Shown here piece by piece: positions 1 through 5,698 of a stretch of DNA of 8,123 nt. This DNA is from Bacillota bacterium (GTDB lineage Bacteria; Bacillota_A; Clostridia; Lachnospirales; Lachnospiraceae), in the NCBI GenBank assembly GCA_023443925.1, contig JAEZSL010000306.1:1-8123 (forward strand). Direction: 5' to 3'. The translations under genes were made by a program, and so were the position numbers. Each line of letters begins with the position of its first letter. Positions within the stretch are counted from its first letter, which is position 1. A model generated the notes under the pieces. That model was not told where the DNA came from and did no database searches. It was given only the letters and a program-made list of their open reading frames with translations.

Positions 1-18
1 TAAATTTAAATTTTGCCC

Positions 19-47
19 TTGCCATATAAAATAAACTGTGTTAATAT
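19..47 (+). promoter_or_regulatory. sigma-A type promoter with extended -10, driving the T-box leader and aspS-gatCAB
   Basis: A -35 box TTGCCA (19-24) is separated by exactly 17 bases from a -10 box TAATAT (42-47). A TG dinucleotide one base upstream of the -10 (39-40) makes it an extended -10. Transcription would start near position 53-55, leaving a short AT-rich 5' segment before Stem I of the riboswitch. That segment holds a small hairpin ATACAC-AAG-GTGTAT (65-79) and a palindrome TATTAATATTAATA (81-94). Placement just ahead of a complete T-box supports the call. The start site is inferred. Confidence 0.75.
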
Positions 48-198
48 AAGTCAATAGTGAAAAAATACACAAGGTGTATGTATTAATATTAATAACAACA
101 ATCAGCTATGAAAGAGACTGACCTGTATGGATTGCATCGAATAACAGGAATGGCGTGTCACCGACTGAGAGCATGCCTAAGATGATAGATATGGGAAG

Positions 199-202
199 GA
201 AC
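199..202 (+). promoter_or_regulatory. T-box specifier GAAC: overlapping Glu (GAA) and Asn (AAC) codons
   Basis: The four bases at 199-202 contain GAA (199-201) and AAC (200-202), offset by one base. AAC is in the register where T-box specifiers usually sit, because it is followed by a purine (A203) and by the lower Stem I strand CTCCGGAGCT. A T-box with overlapping Asn and Glu specifiers has been described for the transamidation operon of Clostridium acetobutylicum, so dual sensing is plausible here. That both tRNAs bind in this organism is inference. Confidence 0.8.
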
Positions 203-314
203 ACTCCGGAGCTCATGGATCGAAGAGATAATATTACTTTATGGTATTTCTGCAGTAGGTTCATGCGTTGCACGCGTTAAGTGTTAAAGAGGAGAGTCAT
301 AAGATTCTCAAAGC

Positions 315-357
315 GGGTGGTACCGCGGGAACATAAACTTAGAATAAATCCCGTCCC
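315..357 (+). promoter_or_regulatory. T-box antiterminator helix
   Basis: Helix A1 pairs GGG (315-317) with CCC (355-357). The seven-base bulge TGGTACC (318-324) is the hallmark T-box sequence. Helix A2 pairs GCGGGA (325-330) with TCCCGT (349-354), all Watson-Crick except one G-U. The 3' strand overlaps the first bases of the terminator stem (354-357), so the two structures exclude each other. The variable bulge base is T321, which would pair with an A or wobble with a G discriminator base of the tRNA. Confidence 0.93.
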
Positions 358-395
358 AGGCATATGTGCATAACATATGACCTGGGATTTTTTTT
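354..395 (+). terminator. Rho-independent terminator of the T-box leader
   Basis: The stem TCCCAGG plus CATATG (354-366) pairs with CATATG and CCTGGGA (374-379 and 381-387), with a single unpaired A at 380. The loop is TGCATAA, and the hairpin is followed by eight T (388-395). It is the default 'off' structure when tRNA is charged. Its 5' bases are sequestered by the antiterminator when uncharged tRNA binds. Confidence 0.95.
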
Positions 396-412
396 GTTTC
401 ATAAATAATTAG

Positions 413-639
413 TCTTATGATACAAAACCTTATGGCGATGCGCATGACCCACTAAAGGAAGGTTGTCGCAATGGTGACTGTGTGTTTGCGCCAGGGTCTG
501 GCAGGTCAGACTCTTTCATATGGGATCTTTCAATTCCTATACAAAAGGCTTTATGGGCAGTATTGTGGCGGGATGGAATAGCGGAAATCCGCTTAGTTTA
601 AATCAGAGTTATAAGGAGGCACGAATATGGATTTTGTAA
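413..639 (+). pseudogene. coding-like stretch between T-box terminator and aspS; possible gene remnant or small ORF, unrecognised
   Basis: No function is recognised. One frame is open from 413 to 601 without an ATG and reads DTKPYGDAHDPLKEG and then NGDCVFAPGSGRSDSF. A second frame, open from 478 to 639, contains ATG at 520 and reads SFNSYTKGFMGSIVAGW and then NSGNPLSLNQSYKEAR. Joined by a single frameshift near 510-530, the two halves look protein-like, faintly like the C-terminal part of a large secreted or peptidase-type protein, but I cannot place the family. A third frame gives a 34-codon ORF from ATG 471 to TAG 575 preceded by AAAGGAAGG (454-462). The second frame overlaps the aspS ribosome binding site and the first 13 bases of aspS. 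Three open frames over such a short length could also be chance in a 5' untranslated region. Confidence 0.25.
613..619 (+). promoter_or_regulatory. ribosome binding site of aspS
   Basis: AAGGAGG, a full match to the Shine-Dalgarno core, lies seven bases upstream of the ATG at 627. It fixes that start and argues that the 231 bases after the T-box terminator are untranslated leader with respect to aspS. Confidence 0.9.
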
Positions 640-1967
640 ATGGCTTACAACAAAAAGATATAGTGGAAATCAGGGATATTCTTACCGGTGAGTTTAACGG
701 AAAGGAGATTAAAATAAGGGGAGCAGTCCATACCATACGTGATATGAGCGAATTCTCTTTTATTGTTCTCAGAAAATATGAAGGTCTGGTTCAATGTGTT
801 TACGAAGATGGTAAAATTCAGGACTTTGATTGTAAAGGACTTAGAGAAGGGGCTACCCTTGAAGTGAAAGGAGTAGTGGCACCGGAGGAGCGTGCTCCGG
901 GTGGTTTTGAAATTCGTGTTTCCGGCATTCGTATTCTGTCCGAACCGGCACAGGATTCTACCATGCCCATTCCTATCAGTAAGTGGAAGTTAAAGACTTC
1001 TTTAGAAACAAAGCTGACCCTGCGTCCCATCGCTTTAAGAAACCTGCGGGAAAGAGCTATTTTTAAGATTCAGGAAGGCATCGTAAGAGGTTTTAGAGAT
1101 TTTATGTATTCTCAGAATTTTACGGAAATCAGAACACCTAAAATCGTTGCCGGCAATGCAGAAGGCGGAGCTAATGTATTTAAACTGGAGTATTTCGGAA
1201 AAAAAGCATTTCTGGCGCAAAGCCCTCAGTTTTATAAACAAACCATGGTAGGTGTATATGACCGGGTATTTGAAGCAGCTCCGGTATTCCGTGCGGAGAA
1301 ACACAATACCACAAGACATCTGAACGAATATACCAGCCTTGATTTTGAAATGGGATACATTGACGGCTTTGAAGATATTATGGAGATGGAAGCAGCCATG
1401 TTAAAATATACGTTTCAGTTTTTAGTGGAAGAATATGCGAAAGAACTTAAACTGTTGGGGGTTAATCTGCCTTCGGTTTTAAGTTTCCCGGCTGTTCGTT
1501 TTGATGAAGCTAAGAAGCTGGTATCGGAAAAGTATGACCGCAAGATCCGCAATCCATATGATTTGGAACCGGAAGAAGAAATACTGATCGGCAGATATTT
1601 TAAGGAAGAGTATGACAGTGATTTTGTATTTGTAACGCATTATCCTTCCAAGAAGAGACCTTTTTATGCCATGGACGATCCGTCAGATTCGAAATTTACC
1701 TTAAGTTTTGACTTATTATTTAAGGGAATGGAGATAACTACCGGAGGGCAGAGAATCCACTCCTATGAGGAGCAGGTAGCCAAAATGACGGCAAGAGGCA
1801 TGGACCCGGAGGATTTTACTAATTTCCTGATGATTCACAAACACGGCATGCCGCCTCACGGAGGACTGGGCATTGGCCTGGAACGCCTTACCATGCGGCT
1901 TCTGGATGAACAGAATGTAAGAGAAACCACATTCTTCCCCAGAGATGTATCAAGACTGGAACCATAA
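627..1967 (+). CDS. aspS: aspartyl-tRNA synthetase, archaeal-type, probably non-discriminating (aspartate--tRNA(Asp/Asn) ligase)
   Basis: This class II synthetase activates aspartate and loads it on tRNA(Asp) and, by inference, tRNA(Asn). At 446 residues it matches the archaeal/eukaryal-type AspRS and lacks the GAD insertion that makes the usual bacterial enzyme about 590 residues. An N-terminal OB-fold anticodon-binding domain spans roughly 20-105. The catalytic core follows: a QSPQ element near 198-201, motif 2 beginning FRAEKHNTTRHLNEY at 221, and motif 3 GGLGIGLERL at 412-421 with the class II arginine R420. The C-terminus FPRDVSRLEP is typical. H35 (in GAVHTIRD) and P86 (in the loop before APGG) sit about where His28 and Pro77 of the Deinococcus non-discriminating AspRS2 lie, from memory and not from an alignment. 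Its place ahead of gatCAB, under a T-box with an Asn specifier, makes Asp-tRNA(Asn) production the likely job. The organism may encode a second, conventional AspRS elsewhere. Confidence 0.95.
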   Translation: MDFVNGLQQKDIVEIRDILTGEFNGKEIKIRGAVHTIRDMSEFSFIVLRKYEGLVQCVYEDGKIQDFDCKGLREGATLEVKGVVAPEERAPGGFEIRVSGIRILSEPAQDSTMPIPISKWKLKTSLETKLTLRPIALRNLRERAIFKIQEGIVRGFRDFMYSQNFTEIRTPKIVAGNAEGGANVFKLEYFGKKAFLAQSPQFYKQTMVGVYDRVFEAAPVFRAEKHNTTRHLNEYTSLDFEMGYIDGFEDIMEMEAAMLKYTFQFLVEEYAKELKLLGVNLPSVLSFPAVRFDEAKKLVSEKYDRKIRNPYDLEPEEEILIGRYFKEEYDSDFVFVTHYPSKKRPFYAMDDPSDSKFTLSFDLLFKGMEITTGGQRIHSYEEQVAKMTARGMDPEDFTNFLMIHKHGMPPHGGLGIGLERLTMRLLDEQNVRETTFFPRDVSRLEP

Positions 1968-1992
1968 ATATAGAAAACTGGAGCCATAAATA
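1955..1992 (+). repeat. 22-base-spaced direct repeat duplicating the 3' end of aspS
   Basis: ACTGGAACCATAAATA (1955-1970), which contains the last codons and stop of aspS, recurs as ACTGGAGCCATAAATA (1977-1992) with one mismatch in 16. It looks like a short tandem duplication just past the stop codon. The second copy is outside the reading frame and has no coding role. Confidence 0.7.
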
Positions 1993-2220
1993 AATAAAAA
2001 CTGATTTCAGCTTTCGCCAGTGATACTGGTTTAGCAGGATTAAGTTATGGATGAATAATCAGCGGATAGCAATATCTGTTCGGACTGGGATAACTGTGTA
2101 GGGCAATAGAAATAATGCATATAGCAGGTTCTTTCATTGCCGGTTAATGTGCATCAGGTAATTGCGAAACTATATTGTTTTATTACCGGTTAGCACACAT
2201 ATAGGAAAGGAGTAAATGGT
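1968..2220 (+). other. long aspS-gatC intergenic spacer, no gene seen
   Basis: These 253 bases separate two genes expected to be co-transcribed. After the duplicated aspS tail there is a small hairpin CCAGT-GAT-ACTGG (2017-2029). Near the right side GGTAAT (2157-2162) can pair with ATTACC (2182-2187). I see no run of T after either and no convincing promoter, so readthrough from aspS is the simplest reading. AAAGGAG (2206-2212) is the gatC ribosome binding site, eight bases before its ATG. Confidence 0.6.
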
Positions 2221-2508
2221 ATGGCTATAACGGATGAAACCATAGATTATGTAGCAGCCCTTGCCAAGTTAAATTTAAGCGGGGAAGAGAAAGAAAAAGC
2301 GAAGAAGGATTTAGGCAGTATTTTAGCATATATGGATACCATGAATGAACTGGATACGGAGCATATTGAACCAATGTCTCATGTTTTTCCCATCCGCAAT
2401 GTGTTCCGGGAAGATACGGTAGTAAATGAACCGGACAGAGATGCATTACTTGCCAATGCACCTGCAAGTAAAGATGGATGTTTTATGGTACCGAAAACCG
2501 TGGAATAA
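2221..2508 (+). CDS. gatC: aspartyl/glutamyl-tRNA(Asn/Gln) amidotransferase subunit C
   Basis: GatC is the small, non-catalytic subunit that wraps around the GatA-GatB interface and stabilises the amidotransferase. The 95-residue product has the usual family length. It opens with the helical segment [19 protein letters not shown] middle helix contains [13 protein letters not shown], followed by the conserved stretch [20 protein letters not shown] and an extended tail ending near FMVPKTVE, which contacts GatA in known structures. The ATG at 2221 is preceded by AAAGGAG at eight bases. An ATG five bases earlier (2216) is out of frame and is not the start. It lies 253 bases after aspS and 178 before gatA, loose spacing for a GatCAB operon. 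Confidence 0.96.
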   Translation: MAITDETIDYVAALAKLNLSGEEKEKAKKDLGSILAYMDTMNELDTEHIEPMSHVFPIRNVFREDTVVNEPDRDALLANAPASKDGCFMVPKTVE

Positions 2509-2523
2509 AAAGGAAGGTGTCAG

Positions 2524-2672
2524 GTTGAAAAAAAGAAATACAGTTTTTCAACATCTTGATTTATACGTGCGCTTAAGCGCACAGATGGGAGTTTAGGTTG
2601 GAAAATAAATTTTTCAACCGCAAGTTTGTGCTTTCGCACAACAAACTTGATATGCACAAAGAGCGTGTGCAT
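2524..2672 (+). repeat. array of five inverted repeats in the gatC-gatA spacer, arranged as two diverged tandem units
   Basis: Five stems follow one another. They are GTTGAAAAA/TTTTTCAAC (2524-2532/2544-2552); the perfect palindrome GTGCGCTTAAGCGCAC (2567-2582), flanked by ATCT (2553) and AGAT (2583) that also pair; GGTTGGAAAA/TTTTTCAACC with a TAAA loop (2596-2619); CAAGTTTGTGC against GCACAA plus AACTTG around a TTTC loop with a three-base bulge (2621-2649); and ATGCAC/GTGCAT (2652-2672). Units 2523-2595 and 2596-2678 both open with GGTTG, A-rich, T-rich, CAAC, then CTTGAT and a GC-rich stem, which suggests a diverged duplication of about 73 bases. None of the GC-rich stems is followed by a T tract, so termination is not indicated. 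Confidence 0.8.
2525..2596 (+). CDS. candidate 23-codon mini-ORF (TTG start) in the gatC-gatA spacer
   Basis: AAGGAAGG just after the gatC stop (2511-2517) sits about seven bases before TTG at 2525. The frame then reads LKKRNTVFQHLDLYVRLSAQ and ends at TAG (2594-2596). The ribosome binding site is better than expected by chance, and a TTG start is acceptable in Clostridia. However, the ORF coincides with the first hairpin unit, so the apparent coding may only be a by-product of the repeat. No family is recognised. Confidence 0.25.
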   Translation: MKKRNTVFQHLDLYVRLSAQMGV

Positions 2673-2678
2673 GATTAG
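2598..2678 (+). CDS. candidate 26-codon mini-ORF (TTG start) directly after the first
   Basis: TTG at 2598 begins one base after the preceding ORF's stop codon and follows GGGAG (2587-2591). It reads MENKFFNRKFVLS and then HNKLDMHKERVHD if TTG is decoded as Met, ending at TAG (2676-2678). It occupies the second hairpin unit and ends just before the gatA ribosome binding site, so translation of it could couple to gatA. Equally, it may be untranslated repeat sequence. No homology is recognised. Confidence 0.22.
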   Translation: MENKFFNRKFVLSHNKLDMHKERVHD

Positions 2679-2686
2679 AGGTTAAA

Positions 2687-4141
2687 ATGGATATAACTGC
2701 ATTATCCGCCCTAGAATTGGGCAGAAAAATTAAAAATAAAGAGATAACGGCTGTGGAAGCAGCGAAAGCGCAGATAGAAAAAATAAAAGCCAACGATGAT
2801 TCTTACCACTGTTATATAACTGTAATGGAACAGGAGGCAATAAAACGCGCCGAAGAAATACAACAGCGTATTGATGCCGGGGAATTTAAAGATTCTCCTC
2901 TTGCCGGAGTTCCAATGGCCGTTAAGGATAACATATGTACCAAAGGAACCAAGACTACTTGTGGTTCAAAGATCCTAAATAATTTTATCCCCCCCTATAA
3001 TGCAACGGTAATTGAAAAACTGGAAAAAGCCGGTGCGGTTATTATCGGAAAAACTAATATGGATGAATTTGCCATGGGCAGTACCACAGAAACTTCCGAT
3101 TTTGGGGTTACCAATAATCCCAGGAATACGGAGCATGTACCGGGCGGTTCCAGCGGCGGTTCGGCTGCTGCGGTTGCTGCTGACGAGGCATTTTATGCAT
3201 TAGGTTCCGATACGGGCGGTTCCATCCGCCAGCCCAGTGCTTTCTGCGGTGTAACGGGTATTAAACCTACTTATGGCACCGTATCGCGGTATGGCTTGGT
3301 TGCCTATGCTTCTTCCCTGGATCAGATCGGCCCCATCGCCAGAAATGTATCGGACTGCGCGGCAGTTCTGGATGTAATATCCGGCCATGATGCCAAGGAT
3401 TCTACCTCGGTTGCAACAGAAGCCTATGAGTATACAAGCGCGCTGGTGGATGATGTAAAGGGAATGAAAATCGGTATTCCCAAGGGATACTTAGGAGCCG
3501 GTCTGGATGAGGAAATAAAAAAGAGCATTCTGGCAGCAGCCGAAGTCTTTGAGAAAAAAGGTGCCATTGTAAAAGAATTTGAACTGGATGCCGTAGATTT
3601 TGCGATTCCTGCTTATTACGTTATTGCCTCAGCCGAGGCTAGTTCCAATCTGTCCAGATATGACGGTATGAAATACGGTTACCGAACCGAGAACTTTGAA
3701 GGTCTTCAGGATGTCTATAAAAAGACCAGAAGCGAGGGTTTCGGGAATGAAGTAAAAAGAAGAATGATGATTGGAGCCTTCGTATTAAGTTCCGGTTATT
3801 ATGATGCCTATTACAACAAAGCGTTAAAAGTAAAAGCAATCATTAAGGAAGGCTTTGATAAAGCATTTGCTGAATTTGATGTAATTTTAGGGCCAACCGC
3901 TCCTTCCACCGCACCAAAGCTTGGGGAAAGCTTAGCGGATCCTTTAAAGATGTATCTGGGAGATATTTATACCGTATCCGTTAACCTGGCCGGGCTGCCG
4001 GCGATCAGCCTGCCCTGCGGCACAGATTCCAAAGGCCTGCCCATCGGTATGCAGTTAATCGGAAAACACTTTGGTGAAAAAGAAATAATCCGCGCTGCTT
4101 ACAGTTTTGAACAGTCCCGGGACAGAAAGGAGGAGGCTTAA
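2687..4141 (+). CDS. gatA: aspartyl/glutamyl-tRNA(Asn/Gln) amidotransferase subunit A (glutaminase)
   Basis: GatA hydrolyses glutamine (or asparagine) and passes the ammonia to GatB for amidation of Asp-tRNA(Asn) or Glu-tRNA(Gln). The 484 residues form one amidase-signature domain of normal length. The Ser-cisSer-Lys triad is intact: K80 in GVPMAVKDN, S155 in VPGGSSGGS (residues 151-159) and nucleophile S179 in GSDTGGSIRQP. Other family landmarks include GKTNMDEFAMGS at 121-132 and the C-terminal GLPAISLPCG and GLPIGMQLIG segments. The ATG at 2687 is preceded by AGAGG (2677-2681) at five bases, a modest site compared with those of aspS and gatB. Only TC separates its stop from the gatB ATG, so translation of the two is probably coupled. 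Confidence 0.98.
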   Translation: MDITALSALELGRKIKNKEITAVEAAKAQIEKIKANDDSYHCYITVMEQEAIKRAEEIQQRIDAGEFKDSPLAGVPMAVKDNICTKGTKTTCGSKILNNFIPPYNATVIEKLEKAGAVIIGKTNMDEFAMGSTTETSDFGVTNNPRNTEHVPGGSSGGSAAAVAADEAFYALGSDTGGSIRQPSAFCGVTGIKPTYGTVSRYGLVAYASSLDQIGPIARNVSDCAAVLDVISGHDAKDSTSVATEAYEYTSALVDDVKGMKIGIPKGYLGAGLDEEIKKSILAAAEVFEKKGAIVKEFELDAVDFAIPAYYVIASAEASSNLSRYDGMKYGYRTENFEGLQDVYKKTRSEGFGNEVKRRMMIGAFVLSSGYYDAYYNKALKVKAIIKEGFDKAFAEFDVILGPTAPSTAPKLGESLADPLKMYLGDIYTVSVNLAGLPAISLPCGTDSKGLPIGMQLIGKHFGEKEIIRAAYSFEQSRDRKEEA

Positions 4142-4143
4142 TC

Positions 4144-5571
4144 ATGAAAGCTTATGAAACTGTCATTGGTTTGGAAGTACATGTGGAATTAGCAACAAAA
4201 ACCAAGATCTTTTGTGGATGTACCACCCAGTTCGGTGGTGATCCCAATACCCACTGCTGTCCGGTTTGTACCGGGATGCCGGGTACCCTTCCGGTTTTAA
4301 ATAAAAAGGTTGTGGAATTTGCCATTGCGGCAGGACTTGCCACCGATTGTACTATAACTCAGAACTGCAAATTTGACCGCAAGAATTACTTTTATCCCGA
4401 TCTTCCCAAGGCCTATCAGGTATCCCAGCTTTATCTGCCCATTTGCCGTAACGGCGGAATTGAGATTGAAACCAACGGAGTAAAAAAAGTCATCGGTATC
4501 CATGAAATCCATATGGAAGAAGATGCGGGTAAATTAATCCATGATCCCTGGGATGATTGTACTCTGGTGGATTATAACCGCTGTGGTGTTCCGCTGATTG
4601 AAATTGTAAGTGACCCGGATATGAGGTCTGCGGACGAAGTAATTGCTTATCTTGAGAAACTAAAACTGATCCTTCAGTATCTTGGGGTTTCCGACTGTAA
4701 GATGCAGGAAGGTTCCCTGCGTGCTGATATTAACTTATCCATAAGAGAAGTTGGGGCCAAGGAGTTTGGTACCCGTACCGAAATGAAAAATATGAACTCC
4801 TTTAAGGCGATTGCAAGAGCCATTGAAGGAGAGCGAAAGAGACAAATTGAATTACTGGAATATGGTAAGGTAGTTACCCAGGAAACCAGACGCTGGGACG
4901 ATAATAAAGATACCAGTTTTGCCATGCGTTCCAAGGAAGACGCACAGGATTACCGCTACTTCCCGGAACCGGATCTGGTGCCCATTGAAATCAGCGACGA
5001 GTGGCTGAATGAAATCAGCTCCAGGCAGCCGGAACTCAGGGATGCCAAGATGCTGCGCTATGAAACCGAATATGATATCCCTGTCTATGATGCCGGCATT
5101 ATTACCGGCTCCAAGAGACTAGCTGATATTTTTGAAGAAACCGTGGCCATATGCGGTAAACCCAAAGAAGTTTCCAACTGGTTAATGGTGGAAACCATGC
5201 GGTTATTAAAGGAAGCAGAAATGGAACCGGAGAATATTTTATTCAGCGCCGGCAATCTTGCAAAACTCATTGGACTGATCGGTGAAGGCAAGATAAACAG
5301 AACCGTAGCCAAGGAAGTATTTGAAGAAATCTTTAAATCAGATGCAGATCCTGTAAAATATGTGGAAGAACGCGGTTTATCCATGGTAAGCGATGAAGGC
5401 TTACTTCGCTCAGTTATAGAAAAAATAGTTGCTGCAAATCCCGCATCCGTGAATGACTACCATAGCGGAAAAGAGAAAGCGCTGGGATTTTTAGTTGGCC
5501 AGACAATGAAAGAAATGAAGGGCAAAGCAGACCCCGGCGCCATTAACCGGATTCTAAAAGAACTTCTGTAA
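4144..5571 (+). CDS. gatB: aspartyl/glutamyl-tRNA(Asn/Gln) amidotransferase subunit B
   Basis: GatB phosphorylates the side chain of Asp-tRNA(Asn) or Glu-tRNA(Gln) with ATP and completes amidation with ammonia from GatA. The 475 residues match the family length. The N-terminus YETVIGLEVHVEL is diagnostic. It is followed by a metal-binding set FCGC (C24, C26) and HCCPVC (C39, C42), an intact CXC...CXXC pattern as in zinc-bearing GatB. DFDRKNYFYPDLPK-like motifs appear as CKFDRKNYFYPDLPKAYQVS, and later come the HMEEDAGKL and YRYFPEPDL motifs. The C-terminal roughly 140 residues are the helical and YqeY-like tail that binds the tRNA elbow. The site GGAGGAGG lies inside the end of gatA, and the two genes are two bases apart. 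No clear terminator follows; the next promoter begins 18 bases downstream. Confidence 0.98.
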   Translation: MKAYETVIGLEVHVELATKTKIFCGCTTQFGGDPNTHCCPVCTGMPGTLPVLNKKVVEFAIAAGLATDCTITQNCKFDRKNYFYPDLPKAYQVSQLYLPICRNGGIEIETNGVKKVIGIHEIHMEEDAGKLIHDPWDDCTLVDYNRCGVPLIEIVSDPDMRSADEVIAYLEKLKLILQYLGVSDCKMQEGSLRADINLSIREVGAKEFGTRTEMKNMNSFKAIARAIEGERKRQIELLEYGKVVTQETRRWDDNKDTSFAMRSKEDAQDYRYFPEPDLVPIEISDEWLNEISSRQPELRDAKMLRYETEYDIPVYDAGIITGSKRLADIFEETVAICGKPKEVSNWLMVETMRLLKEAEMEPENILFSAGNLAKLIGLIGEGKINRTVAKEVFEEIFKSDADPVKYVEERGLSMVSDEGLLRSVIEKIVAANPASVNDYHSGKEKALGFLVGQTMKEMKGKADPGAINRILKELL

Positions 5572-5588
5572 ATATTAACCACTGTTTA

Positions 5589-5617
5589 TTGATTTATCAT
5601 ATTGATTCGGCTATAAT
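5589..5617 (+). promoter_or_regulatory. sigma-A type promoter of the PilZ-domain gene
   Basis: TTGATT (5589-5594) and a perfect TATAAT (5612-5617) are separated by exactly 17 bases. Transcription would start near 5624, giving a leader of about 75 bases before the PilZ start. It lies directly after gatB, so this gene need not depend on the T-box operon, although some readthrough is possible because no terminator is evident after gatB. Confidence 0.8.
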
Positions 5618-5698
5618 AAACTTAAGTCGGATAAGGCGGTTCCATACAAATTGTAAGTAACAGCAGATAAATTATATAAAACAATGGAGGGGTTCGGG

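Larger units (their letters stand above)
100..395 (+). promoter_or_regulatory. T-box riboswitch leader of the aspS-gatCAB operon (tRNA-Asn, possibly also tRNA-Glu)
   Basis: This is a full transcription-control T-box. Stem I closes with AGCT (104-107) against AGCT (210-213). It carries an ATGAAAGAG element (108-116) and ends in a distal stem GGCGTG/CATGCC (152-157/172-177), whose loop contains the conserved-looking CCGACTGAGAG. The 3' side of the specifier loop reads GGAAGGAACA (194-203). By alignment to the usual 'specifier then A then lower helix' pattern, the codon is AAC (200-202), followed by A203. GAA (199-201) overlaps it by one base. Stem III is GAGAGTC-ATAA-GATTCTC (292-309). The T-box core follows at 313-330, then the terminator. 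Known for the family: uncharged tRNA pairs with the specifier by its anticodon and with the TGGN bulge by its 3' end, which stabilises the antiterminator. Asn control fits the downstream genes exactly. Confidence 0.96.

Noticed and set aside
818..1319. Minus-strand open frames inside aspS (818-1030 and 1035-1319)
   Set aside because: They lie wholly within a confidently assigned gene on the other strand, have no ribosome binding site and give compositionally odd peptides; they are antisense shadows.
2524..2672. CRISPR-like array in the gatC-gatA spacer
   Set aside because: The repeated elements are two diverged hairpin units, not identical direct repeats with unique spacers, and no cas gene is present.
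3012..3203. Plus-strand 63-codon frame inside gatA
   Set aside because: It is an out-of-frame shadow of the amidase core, with a peptide biased by the glycine/serine-rich coding sequence and no independent start signals.
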